Source: Bacillus cereus G9842
Lineage (GTDB): Bacteria; Bacillota; Bacilli; Bacillales; Bacillaceae_G
DNA: 64,000 nucleotides
NCBI RefSeq assembly: GCF_000021305.1
Contig: NC_011772.1
Location: forward strand, 4,192,001 to 4,256,000
Direction of reading: 5' to 3'
Shown: positions 1 to 7,216 of the stretch, piece after piece
How the letters are laid out: the number at the start of each line of letters is the position of its first letter
Numbering within the stretch: the first letter of the stretch is position 1
Translations under genes and position numbers: made by a program
Notes under the pieces: generated by a model
What the model was told of the DNA's origin: nothing
Database searches by the model: none
Seen by the model: the letters and a program-made list of their open reading frames with translations, nothing else

Positions 1-253
1 GGATTTCTTTCACAAACCACTCTTCGTCTTCTGAAGAAAATGTATTCGCTTTTTTCATCTCATCAAATTTTGGTGCTAATTCTTGAATTTCTTTTGACTT
101 ATCTGCACCGTTTGCTGATTGATAGTAAGCCTGTACCAATGCTTCCCCATCTTTAAATAATTTTTCTTCTAAGCTTTTTTTGTTATTAGACCCACATCCT
201 ACAAGTAACAAAAGAAATAATAACATATATATAACGCTCATTTTTTTCAACAT
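1..253 (-). CDS. Putative lipoprotein, N-terminal part (runs off left edge)
   Basis: The first 84 codons of a minus-strand gene whose C-terminus lies outside the window. The start ATG (251-253) follows a G-rich Shine-Dalgarno (GGGGGGATGAG). The protein opens with a short basic stretch (MLKK), a hydrophobic run of about 15 residues and a lipobox LVGC, so lipidation at that Cys and anchoring to the outer face of the membrane are expected. The mature part is charged and helical. I do not recognise the family, and no function is proposed. Confidence 0.75.
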   Translation of the reverse strand, partial: MLKKMSVIYMLLFLLLLVGCGSNNKKSLEEKLFKDGEALVQAYYQSANGADKSKEIQELAPKFDEMKKANTFSSEDEEWFVKEI

Positions 254-299
254 ATCTCATCCCCCCTATTCGTTCCATCTCGTTCCGAATTCCTCGAAA

Positions 300-1658
300 C
301 TAATTTGGCTTCATTCCATGTTTACTAAATAACCCTTCAAAAAATTCCTTTATCATTTGTCGGCTCTTCTCTCTATTCATAAATTCAAAACCACCAAATC
401 GATATACCTCATATCCATTGAGTTTCAATTCTCTATCTGCACAAACCATCTCCGAATACTTTCTAGGACTTGAAATATCTCCATCTGAATAATGATGTTT
501 TCCATCTATCTCTAGAACAATTCTTTGGTTGTTGGGAAGTAATAAAAGAAAATCCATACGTTGTCTTGGTAAAAATGTTGCATGGAATCTTTGCTTGACT
601 GTGTATGGATCATAATGCAAATAAACTTGAGGTATTAATGCAGGAAAGTCCTGATTAAACCTCCTTTTAAAAAATCTAAAATAACTATCAAATAGTATTT
701 TTTCAGGGTCTGAATCTAAAGAATTAAGTAATCTCTTATATAGAAAAACCTCATTTTCTGCTCCTATCTCATTTTCCTCTTTACTATCTGTCCACCATTT
801 TAGTAGGTCATCCCAATATAAACCCATGCTTGGAATAGGGCGATCATACACAAGACAATTCTCTTCATGCTTCACTATTTTTATATCATTATTAATGGAA
901 TCACTAATTACAATTTCCGGCTTACAACCAACTGCAGCAAAAATAAGATTCTTAGCTGTACCCTTAACTCCCTTTTGAAGTTTATTAATTTTATAAATTG
1001 GATAGCCTGATATGTTATCTGTTGGTGAGAACTGATAGCCATCTTTAATCAAATGAGAATCAACAAATGCTATGTACTCCATTTGTTTCGATTCATGGCG
1101 CACAATAGGGTGCACAGTTTGTTCTAAAAAACGAATAAAGATTTCATCAGTTGCTGTCAATAATCCTAAATACTCTTCAAATAAATATGGTTCATCCCAG
1201 TCTGAATTATTTATCATGTGTTGCCATATATCACCTGAAGCATTCTGAAATCTAGAATCTGTTGAAGGTATATCTTCTAATATCCATATTCGGTTTAAAA
1301 AATCTAATAATTCACTTTTCCCTGAGATATCTCCCCTAGAATATAGCTCATCCATTATATTTCTTCTCGTAATCTCACTAATTGAATAAAAACCTGTAGG
1401 AGCTGTTTTATGTAAAATCTTCGCCAACGTACTTGTATGTAAATCATAGTCTTGTACGATTCTTTGGGCTAAATCTATCAAAAATAATTGGTCTTTATTT
1501 TTTAATCTTCTTTGTACATACACCCTCTTACTTGAAAAAGCTTCAGATTCTTCACCATTTTCCAAGCCATACCTTACACAAACACTAGGCAAATCATACG
1601 CTTTTTCATCAACCAAAACACAAGATATCGCATCGATTAATTTATTAATAGACTTCAT
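300..1658 (-). CDS. AbiJ-like N-terminal domain protein with C-terminal PD-(D/E)XK nuclease domain
   Basis: About 452 residues. The first 250 or so resemble the AbiJ-type N-terminal domains of phage-resistance proteins: an arginine-rich ITRRNIMDEL segment, then GDIWQHMINNSDWDE, a DEIFIRFLEQTVHPIVR stretch and an SGYPIYKI strand. The last 100 residues carry a DUF559/Vsr-like restriction-endonuclease fold: an Asp in RMDFLLLL, then VLEIDGKHHY (ExxGK active-site pattern), followed by a CADRELKLNGYEVYRF helix-strand pair. An in-frame start at 1697 has no ribosome site. I prefer the ATG at 1658, which follows GGGGCGATAAAG, though that is also weak. The gene stands alone in a decayed accessory region. 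A role in phage defence is inferred from the domain families, not shown. Confidence 0.7.
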   Translation of the reverse strand: MKSINKLIDAISCVLVDEKAYDLPSVCVRYGLENGEESEAFSSKRVYVQRRLKNKDQLFLIDLAQRIVQDYDLHTSTLAKILHKTAPTGFYSISEITRRNIMDELYSRGDISGKSELLDFLNRIWILEDIPSTDSRFQNASGDIWQHMINNSDWDEPYLFEEYLGLLTATDEIFIRFLEQTVHPIVRHESKQMEYIAFVDSHLIKDGYQFSPTDNISGYPIYKINKLQKGVKGTAKNLIFAAVGCKPEIVISDSINNDIKIVKHEENCLVYDRPIPSMGLYWDDLLKWWTDSKEENEIGAENEVFLYKRLLNSLDSDPEKILFDSYFRFFKRRFNQDFPALIPQVYLHYDPYTVKQRFHATFLPRQRMDFLLLLPNNQRIVLEIDGKHHYSDGDISSPRKYSEMVCADRELKLNGYEVYRFGGFEFMNREKSRQMIKEFFEGLFSKHGMKPN

Positions 1659-1921
1659 CTTTATCGCCCCATTATAGAAGAATTCAATTTCAAACATGCT
1701 TTATTGGGTACACTGTTGCTATTTCCATCCAACCCTTTTCTCTTCTGAAATACCACTTATAAAGTAAATTATATATTAACAAATTCCACCAATAAACATA
1801 AAACTTTTCCACCTTTATTCTCCTTCAGAAACAAGAAATAAAAAAGCACTCGAATTATACTTATCTGAGCACTCAAAAAAACTTTCTTCTTATATGTAAC
1901 GCTAATTTTTATATTTTTTTC

Positions 1922-2283
1922 CTAATGTACATCGATATCAAAATTAATTTTAATCGCTTCCTTAATCTTATTTCTCCATACTTCACTTGAAGAAGCGTAT
2001 AACGTCAAATCATATAACAATCGCAAGAGCTCTTCTTTGGAAGAAAAACACTCTTCTTTCCACTTTTGCATGTTCATTTCAATTTGTTCTATTGCTTCTT
2101 CTGTGGTGATGAAAAAAAATTTTCCCAATTCCAACTTTCGTCTGCCTCTTTTATACCGAAACTATCTTGAAATGCCAAATTCGAATACATGTTTTCTCCT
2201 CGAATTACTTTTCTTTCAAACACACGCTCTCCTCTTTCAACAAAGTATACCCTTTGCCCAATCCTTATCTTTTTTTCCTTCAT
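1922..2283 (-). pseudogene. Small accessory protein gene, frameshifted in a homopolymer
   Basis: Two overlapping minus-strand frames belong to one gene. The upstream frame starts at ATG 2283 after a good GAGGG site, reads MKEKKIRIGQRVYFVERGER and runs to SWNWENFF before stopping in SSPQKKQ. The downstream frame continues as FFFITTEEAIEQIEMNMQKW to the stop at 1922. The junction is an A8 run at 2112-2119 (T8 on the coding strand); one extra base restores a single frame of about 120 residues. The product is soluble and charged and I do not recognise it. It could be a true pseudogene, a phase-variable gene or a base-calling error. Confidence 0.6.
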
Positions 2284-2379
2284 GATAACCCTCATTTTTA
2301 AAATTTTCAAATATTTATTCGCGAAAAACATGTATTTCCTTCAAAATAAATGTAAATAGATTAAAAGGAGTAGATTAGA

Positions 2380-2931
2380 ATGAATTTCCCTAATACTTGG
2401 GAGGATTATAATTCTCAATACCTAGAAGTGGCAGAAAATCTTATCCAACATAATCTAATTAATAATGCTTCAATTATTCCAACTATGTACATCGCAAGAC
2501 ATTATATTGAATTACGTACTAAAATGATTGCTAAAATAGCAAAAGTTATGAATGGCGGAGAGCCTAAAAAAGTTACAGGTCATAATTAAAAAACACTTTG
2601 GGATGAGTCTTCACATCTAATATTACAAACATTAAATAATCATGGTCTATATTCTCCTCATGTACAAGTGCAACTTCAGCAAATACAAAATTTTATTAAC
2701 AAAAGAACAAATTGGGATGATGATTCTATGGCATTAAGATATCCTTACGACCTTCATGGTTCTGCATATGAACTTAAAGAGGATATTTCACTATTCAAGA
2801 ACGAATGGAATAATTGCACGGAAACGCTGGAGTATATTTACAAACAACTCATTACAGACATTCAAAAAGGTACTATACCTTTAACTCAGAATCAAAAAAA
2901 TAGCCTTCGCAATAATGGTATTATTATTTAA
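2380..2931 (+). pseudogene. HEPN-like helical protein gene interrupted by a stop codon
   Basis: The plus frame starts at ATG 2380 after AAAGGAG. It reads MNFPNTWEDYNSQYLEVAEN and then PTMYIARHYIELRTKMIAKI, a helix resembling the ARxxIEL helix of small HEPN proteins. A TAA at 2587-2589 stops it after GHN. The same frame stays open beyond the stop (KTLWDESSHLILQTLNNHG and onward, with WDDDSMALRYPYD) to 2931. One nonsense change from a sense codon such as TTA would explain the break. The intact protein would be about 183 residues. The HEPN assignment is tentative. The gene lies divergent from the frameshifted gene to its left. Confidence 0.6.
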
Positions 2932-2932
2932 T

Positions 2933-2973
2933 ATATGAAAATGAGTCGTATTACCAACGACTCATTTTCATAT
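2933..2973. repeat. Perfect 17-bp inverted repeat just after the interrupted gene
   Basis: ATATGAAAATGAGTCGT and its exact complement flank a 7-base loop, beginning one base after the stop codon of the preceding gene. It can form a strong hairpin and may end transcription from the left, but there is no clear run of T after it, so calling it an intrinsic terminator is only likely. Confidence 0.6.
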
Positions 2974-3002
2974 ACCCACTATTTTCTTTAATACATAAGT
3001 AG

Positions 3003-3107
3003 TTATGCTTTAAAATACTCTCTTAATCTCTCACCTCTTGTTAACGCTTCATCTACTGTTACATGCTCAAAAATCCCCTGTTCGGTAATCCTTTTAATTA
3101 AAAAAGT
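3003..3107 (-). pseudogene. Short coding remnant of unknown origin
   Basis: A minus frame of 34 codons between two stops reads KRITEQGIFEHVTVDEALTR and ends in RLREYFKA. It has protein-like composition but no start codon or ribosome site, and degenerate sequence lies upstream. It looks like the C-terminal scrap of a larger gene. I cannot name the family. It could also be chance. Confidence 0.3.
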
Positions 3108-3164
3108 TTACATGGTATTAAAAAAAAGGAATTCCAATTATCATTTACAAACATTGAACTAGAA

Positions 3165-3262
3165 GAATTGTTTCTTATCTCAACATTTATGAAGAAAACC
3201 TTTCCTATTTCAAGTTTCATGAAAATTTTCTCGTTCACAAAATTTGAGATAGGACAATTTTG
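3165..3262. repeat. Imperfect inverted repeat of about 100 bp
   Basis: AATTGTTTCTTATCTCAA on the left pairs with a near-complementary TTGAGATAGGACAATT on the right. The interior arms also pair partly (CATTTATGAAG against CTCGTTCACAAAAT). It overlaps the degraded end of comGA. It may be a palindromic interspersed element or a chance fold in decaying DNA. Confidence 0.35.
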
Positions 3263-3459
3263 AACCTTGAATACGTTGCCTTTTTATCGAAAAAACTCAG
3301 GCTTCTTGAACAAATCTCAAACATGGTGAAGAATAACACTCAGTATTATTAGTATGCAATGTCATCATTACTAAATGCCCCGTCAGACTTGCTCTTATGG
3401 ATATTATTGCTGTTTCTTCATCACAGATGCCCCTACTAAAATAACATCTGGATCATGAC
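3246..3459 (-). pseudogene. comGA: comGA remnant, Walker-B region to C-terminal part
   Basis: Directly abutting the right end of the insertion element, the minus strand reads HDPDVILVG. After a frameshift it continues as [18 protein letters not shown] and VMMTLHTNN, then as a poorly conserved stretch ending near NCPI. This is the Asp box/Walker B and LTGHLVxTTLHTND segment of type II/IV secretion ATPases, here the competence pilus ATPase ComGA. Several frameshifts and stops make it non-functional. The matching N-terminus is at 5708-5839; roughly 150 codons between them are missing. Confidence 0.75.
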
Positions 3460-3614
3460 TTGACACTCCCACAGCTAAAGCCGCAAGTCCTACACCTTAC
3501 GGTGTAACGGATGGGATTCTTGAATGACTAACCGTTCGCAGTTCATTTCTGTTTTGAACAGCCTTCAAGATGAGGGTGTGCCATCACCCCTCCTAAGACA
3601 GACCATATAGGTTC
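3460..3614 (-). ncRNA. Candidate omega RNA (TnpB guide RNA scaffold) at IS right end
   Basis: The 155 bases between the tnpB stop and the right end of the element fold into several hairpins, including ACACC-GTAA-GGTGT (near 3495) and the terminal CTTGCGGC/GCTGTGGG stem. In this family such right-end RNA, often including the last part of tnpB, binds TnpB, and the bases just past the end act as guide. Here the guide would read GTCATGATCCAGATGTTATT (3459 down to 3440), which is comGA sequence. Location and structure are visible; activity is inferred. Confidence 0.55.
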
Positions 3615-4703
3615 TTAGGCTGATTGACTATTACCATCAACCACAGTTGCGTAGCGAATGTTCATCGCCCCAACGATATCACGATGTTTCTCAAATCCAC
3701 ATTGGCACTTATATTTTCTATCTTGTGCTTTGTTCTTTTTAGAACACTTCGGACATGTTTGACTTGTATAAGAAGGATTCACATATTCAGTCTTTATACC
3801 AACTAATGTCGCTTTGTACTCAATGAATTGTGCTAGACGAAAGAATGACCAAGTGTGTAGATTTTTTTCGTTTTTACGGCTTGTTCGTGCCGTCTGTCTA
3901 ATATTCGTTAGTTGCTCTAATCGAATGACAGAGATATTATTATTCGTTGCGAAATCAACGATTTCACGACTCACTTTGTGGTCTTGGTCTTGCATCCATC
4001 TCCGTTCTTTATCATCAAGTTGCCGAAGGGCATTCAATTTCTTAGCTTCTCCTAACTTCTTGCGAATACTACGAAACTTACGTTTCATATATTTGTTTTG
4101 TCTACCGTTTCCAAAGAAACGAACCTTATCATCGTTCGTGATAGCCACCCCAGGAACTTTGAGACCCAAGTCCACTCCTAAAATCTTTGTTCCTATTTTT
4201 TCGTTTGTAGGGATTGTGACAGCTATTTGAGCGATCCATTTAGCAGATTTCTTTGTAATACGAAGTGTACCTAACTTGTGTTTCAACAATTCAAAATTGC
4301 GATTATATTTGTCAGTTAACAAAGCACGAATCTTTAAACGAGTTGACCTTCCATTTACCATAAAGGGCATTGAAATGTACGTGAAGTCAAATGAATAGTT
4401 TTGGTTATTCCATACGCAAACAGGTTTTTTTAAAATCGGAACGATTTTATATTTACTCTTTTTCACTTTTGTAGAAAATACACTTTTCGCATCTTTAATC
4501 GCTTGATTTTTAACCGCACTTGGAAGGTTGGCTTCAATATCCTTTGTGCTTTTCTTCGTGGTTTTCTTCGCTTCAACCATTTCAGATACCAGTATATTAA
4601 TGAGCTTAATATACTGGGAACTACTTTGTTCCAATAGCCTAATTTGTTTTTCTGTCGGAAGTAATTTAACTTTGATCGTGATAGTTTGTGCCACAAGTTT
4701 CAC
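3615..4703 (-). CDS. tnpB: TnpB, RNA-guided RuvC-like nuclease of IS605 element
   Basis: 362 residues, near the usual TnpB size. All three RuvC acidic residues are in place: Asp in GVDLGLKVPG, Glu in IRLEQLTNI and Asp in HRDIVGAMNI. The zinc ribbon between the last two has CPKC and CQCG pairs. The N-terminal OrfB/helical region is present. The start codon is GTG at 4703, or GTG at 4694, which is better spaced from GAGGGGG. The GTG overlaps the tnpA stop by 4 bases, so the two genes are translationally coupled. TnpB is known to cut DNA beside a short target motif using the right-end RNA and thereby helps the element persist. The reading frame is intact. Confidence 0.9.
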   Translation of the reverse strand: MKLVAQTITIKVKLLPTEKQIRLLEQSSSQYIKLINILVSEMVEAKKTTKKSTKDIEANLPSAVKNQAIKDAKSVFSTKVKKSKYKIVPILKKPVCVWNNQNYSFDFTYISMPFMVNGRSTRLKIRALLTDKYNRNFELLKHKLGTLRITKKSAKWIAQIAVTIPTNEKIGTKILGVDLGLKVPGVAITNDDKVRFFGNGRQNKYMKRKFRSIRKKLGEAKKLNALRQLDDKERRWMQDQDHKVSREIVDFATNNNISVIRLEQLTNIRQTARTSRKNEKNLHTWSFFRLAQFIEYKATLVGIKTEYVNPSYTSQTCPKCSKKNKAQDRKYKCQCGFEKHRDIVGAMNIRYATVVDGNSQSA

Positions 4704-5101
4704 CCCCTCGTTTTTTGACTTTCAACATAATATCGTATCGTTTCACTCGATACATTCCCAGCAGTAGAAATAAAATAAGAACGTGTCCACAGACTTGGCA
4801 AATGCGCGAGGTGAGAAAACTCTTCTCTTACACGCTTCGACGTCACTCCTTTAATTTTCGCCATAATATCAGCAGGACTAAGTGTTGGTAGTGCATTTAA
4901 GAACAAGTGAACATGGTCTTTATCACATTCCATTGCAATAATAATAATATCTAGTTCGTTACATAACTCTTGAACTAAAGCTTTGAAACGTTCTTCTACT
5001 TTTGCATTAAGAAAAATCTTTCTTCTGTATCGTGGGCAAAACACAAAATGGTAGTTAATTAATGAAACGATTGTTTTGTTTTTTCTATAATCATTTATCA
5101 T
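4700..5101 (-). CDS. tnpA: TnpA, IS200-type Y1 single-strand transposase
   Basis: 133 residues from the ATG at 5101 (an in-frame GTG at 5107 is possible). The HUH motif is visible as DHVHLFL and the single catalytic tyrosine lies in ETIRYYVESQ near the C-terminus. YHFVFCPRYRRK at the N-terminus is typical of the family. Such proteins act as dimers on hairpins at the ends of single-stranded DNA during excision and insertion. The frame is complete, so the element may still be mobile. Confidence 0.9.
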   Translation of the reverse strand: MINDYRKNKTIVSLINYHFVFCPRYRRKIFLNAKVEERFKALVQELCNELDIIIIAMECDKDHVHLFLNALPTLSPADIMAKIKGVTSKRVREEFSHLAHLPSLWTRSYFISTAGNVSSETIRYYVESQKTRG

Positions 5102-5153
5102 GCTCACATCGTATCAGTTTGTTTATAGAACTGCAACAAAAAATAAAGGGTGC

Positions 5154-5642
5154 CTATTCTTGTCTATCACCGTATGTTTCAATTATCCAAATTAAATCAG
5201 CTATTGGTATATGCCCAGTACCACTTGGATCAATATCATATTGTCCATCAGCTGAGGCTTGTGGTAAATATGTTCTAGCTTCCTCGTAATACTCTATATG
5301 TAAGCGTCTGATTATTTCTTGGAATTTTACGGTATCCAGTTTATATCTTGCTTGAATACTAAGCAATTTAGATAGACCTTCTGTACCAGTAAACCAATCT
5401 AAATGACCGTCAAATAAGAGGACGCCATTATTCTGCGGTGAACTACAATTCCTCACAGACCTATGGTGAACTATTCTAAAGTTTTCACCTATCGTTGTAT
5501 ACTCGTCAGTGCTTTCATCTTGTAAAGAATCCCATTCTAGTATTCCATCCTGATCCGATTCAATAATTTCGCCACAGTTGTCACAGAACCACTGTTCTTT
5601 TGCCCTTAACTTTAAATCAAATCCTGCTGTTTCACTACTCAT
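5154..5642 (-). CDS. Hypothetical protein with CxxC pair, inserted within comGA
   Basis: About 162 residues from ATG 5642, placed 6 bases after GAGGAGG (a second ATG at 5645 is adjacent). The N-terminal part contains WFCDNCGEII, a possible half zinc-binding site. The rest is soluble and acidic, with GHLDWFTGTEGLSKLL and a C-terminal GTGHIPIADLIWIIETYG segment. I do not recognise the family. It lies between the left end of the IS element and the comGA N-terminal fragment, so it arrived as part of the foreign insert, possibly as cargo. Confidence 0.7.
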   Translation of the reverse strand: MSSETAGFDLKLRAKEQWFCDNCGEIIESDQDGILEWDSLQDESTDEYTTIGENFRIVHHRSVRNCSSPQNNGVLLFDGHLDWFTGTEGLSKLLSIQARYKLDTVKFQEIIRRLHIEYYEEARTYLPQASADGQYDIDPSGTGHIPIADLIWIIETYGDRQE

Positions 5643-5707
5643 CATACTCCTCCTCATCTCTTTAATATTCAAAAAACAAATCACCTCATAATTATAGTCA
5701 ATTACCT

Positions 5708-5839
5708 TTACATTAAATCTTTTCCTATACGTAGTTGCACCGCTACATCCTTCTGCCGGGGCACAATATGTAAATCTGACGCTTGTACCCTACACGCTTC
5801 TTTTAAAATTGTATTCGCAAAAATTTCAATCCCATTCAT
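5708..5839 (-). pseudogene. comGA: comGA, N-terminal fragment
   Basis: 44 codons starting at ATG 5839, seven bases after a strong GGAGGG site. They read MNGIEIFANTILKEACRVQA then SDLHIVPRQKDVAVQLRIGK, the typical SDLHI N-terminal domain of GspE/PilB/ComGA secretion ATPases. The frame ends at a TAA in foreign sequence after KDLM. The remainder is separated by the unknown gene and IS element, and only a decayed piece is left at 3246-3459. ComGA is needed to assemble the DNA-uptake pseudopilus, so transformation through the comG system should be lost unless another copy exists. Confidence 0.8.
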
Positions 5840-6044
5840 CACTTTTCCCTCCTCACTATGTATATAGCATGAAAACATGCACAATAAAAATTTGGATTTT
5901 TGTATTTTCAATAGAGGAAAAAGGAAAAATATGTTTGTGAAATTATGAACAATTTCCGAATTATTGTCTGAAATTACCTATACTCATGTTTATCTGTATT
6001 ATAATGTTATTATCTTGGATAAAGTGATAAAGGTGGAGATCCTC

Positions 6045-6740
6045 ATGGAACAAGCTTTAAAAATTACAGGTGTTTTAGCTGACCCAACTCGTTATTACAT
6101 TTATAAATATATTTCGCAAAAACATAGTTACGTAACTGTACAAGAAATTGCAGATGAATTCGATATTCATCCAAACGTAGCACGTTTACATTTATCTAAA
6201 TTAGAAGATGTTCATATGCTTAAATCGGAAACAAAGAAAACTGGAAAAGGCGGAAGACCAAGCAGATTATATGTCTTATCTGAAGATGTTATTCAATTGC
6301 AATTTCCATTCCGTGATTATCAATTGTTAGCAAGAATAGCATTTAATTCTTTACTTAGCCTTGGCGCTGCTGGTGAGAAAGCGCTATACGAAACAGGAAA
6401 ACAATTCGGGGCCGAATTAATGCAACAACATATGCAACGTTTAAATGTGAGTGAAGGTGCTTTAACAGTAGAACAAAAAGTTCAAATTGCAAAAGAAGCT
6501 TTCTCAACAGCCGGCTTATCACCTGCATTTGAATTAAGTGCAGATGGAACAAAAATTTTCTATGATGTACACAATTGTCCATTTAAAGAAGTGGCTGTTC
6601 ATCATCCAACTGAAATTTGTAACATGCACGGAGATATGATGAAAGGAATTTTTGAAATCCTATTCCCTAACATGGAATTAACTCGAAATGATAGTCTATT
6701 AGATGGATGTAAATCTTGTAATTATAAACTAACAATTTAA
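6045..6740 (+). CDS. HTH regulator with C-terminal cysteine cluster (ArsR/SufR-like)
   Basis: 231 residues from ATG 6045, which has GGAG at the right spacing; the frame is open further upstream without a better start. Residues 1-80 are a winged helix (TVQEIADEFDIHPNVARLHL, then a GKGGRPSRLY wing). The C-terminal half ends with HNCPF, EICNMH and GCKSCNYKL. That Cys-x-C spacing is seen in SufR-like regulators that bind an Fe-S cluster or metal. It is transcribed divergently from the comGA remnant and followed by a terminator. The target genes are unknown and the sensing role is inferred. Confidence 0.75.
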   Translation: MEQALKITGVLADPTRYYIYKYISQKHSYVTVQEIADEFDIHPNVARLHLSKLEDVHMLKSETKKTGKGGRPSRLYVLSEDVIQLQFPFRDYQLLARIAFNSLLSLGAAGEKALYETGKQFGAELMQQHMQRLNVSEGALTVEQKVQIAKEAFSTAGLSPAFELSADGTKIFYDVHNCPFKEVAVHHPTEICNMHGDMMKGIFEILFPNMELTRNDSLLDGCKSCNYKLTI

Positions 6741-6750
6741 TTTCTCATAT

Positions 6751-6782
6751 AAAAAGAAGCCAATAATAATTGGCTTCTTTTT
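6751..6782 (+). terminator. Rho-independent terminator
   Basis: AAAAGAAGCCA and TGGCTTCTTTT flank an 8-base loop, just after the HTH regulator gene. Confidence 0.85.
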
Positions 6783-6866
6783 ATATGAATGAATATTTAC
6801 AATAGTAAGAAAAATAAACTATAATGAAAAGAGGTTTTACTTTTTCTAGAAAAGGAGGGAAATAGC

Positions 6867-7109
6867 ATGGATCGCATGTTTCGCGTTCTCGGCTTTTGGA
6901 CTGGAATTTTCTCGGTTATGTTTTACGTAGGAGATATGCAACAGGCTGCACTACTATTTTTAGGACAAACAGGTTTCTTCGTACTTTTAAGCTATTTAAA
7001 ATTAACAGAGCGTATGTATATATACGTATTCGGGGCATATTTAACTGTTTTCTTCATAGGATTTACATACTACACGACATTTTTACTTGTCCCTGGGGCT
7101 GGACATTAA
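6867..7109 (+). CDS. yqgY: DUF2626 membrane protein (YqgY-like)
   Basis: 80 residues with a strong AAAGGAGGG site before ATG 6867. It is nearly all hydrophobic: about three membrane segments (residues 7-25, 30-47 and 52-75) separated by short loops with charged residues such as KLTERM. Length and sequence fit the DUF2626 family of Bacillaceae, represented in B. subtilis by YqgY in the same chromosomal region. Function unknown. A terminator follows immediately. Confidence 0.75.
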   Translation: MDRMFRVLGFWTGIFSVMFYVGDMQQAALLFLGQTGFFVLLSYLKLTERMYIYVFGAYLTVFFIGFTYYTTFLLVPGAGH

Positions 7110-7136
7110 AAGATGGCATTTTGCCATCTTTTTTTT
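7108..7136 (+). terminator. Rho-independent terminator
   Basis: AAAGATGGCA/TGCCATCTTT hairpin with eight T directly after the DUF2626 gene. Confidence 0.9.
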
Positions 7137-7154
7137 AATCCCGGAATTTCCTAG

Positions 7155-7183
7155 TTGACTTATAGGTTTTATTACCTTATATT
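7155..7183 (+). promoter_or_regulatory. SigmaA-type promoter of tcyP
   Basis: TTGACT (7155-7160) and TATATT (7178-7183) with a 17-base spacer, about 35 bases before the tcyP start. A GGAATT near 7198 resembles half of a CymR site, a regulator known to act on tcyP in B. subtilis, but the rest of the consensus is poor. Confidence 0.65.
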
Positions 7184-7216
7184 CTATATAACAGATTGGA
7201 ATTAGGGGGAATCAAC

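Larger units (their letters stand above)
3460..5147 (-). mobile_element. IS200/IS605-family element with tnpA and tnpB
   Basis: The element contains adjacent same-strand tnpA and tnpB genes. Its right end has the layout seen in ISDra2-type elements: a subterminal hairpin CTTGCGGC-TTTA-GCTGTGGG followed by AGTGTCAA, ending at 3460, exactly where comGA-like sequence begins. The left end is less certain. A small dyad (CAGTT...AACTG, 5115-5133) precedes tnpA, and a TTTAT pentamer at 5143-5147 (minus strand) could be the left flank or target. No terminal inverted repeats or target duplication are expected for this family. Confidence 0.75.

Noticed and set aside
2112..2119. Programmed ribosomal frameshift at the A8 run
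   Set aside because: No downstream pseudoknot or internal Shine-Dalgarno helping the shift is evident and the product family is unknown, so decay or slippage is simpler.
3814..4230. A 138-codon plus-strand open frame inside tnpB
   Set aside because: Antisense to intact tnpB with all catalytic motifs; cysteine/serine-rich composition typical of a shadow frame.
1..5900. Left region as part of a prophage
   Set aside because: No integrase, terminase, capsid or tail genes and no attachment-site repeats; an IS and scattered accessory genes explain it.
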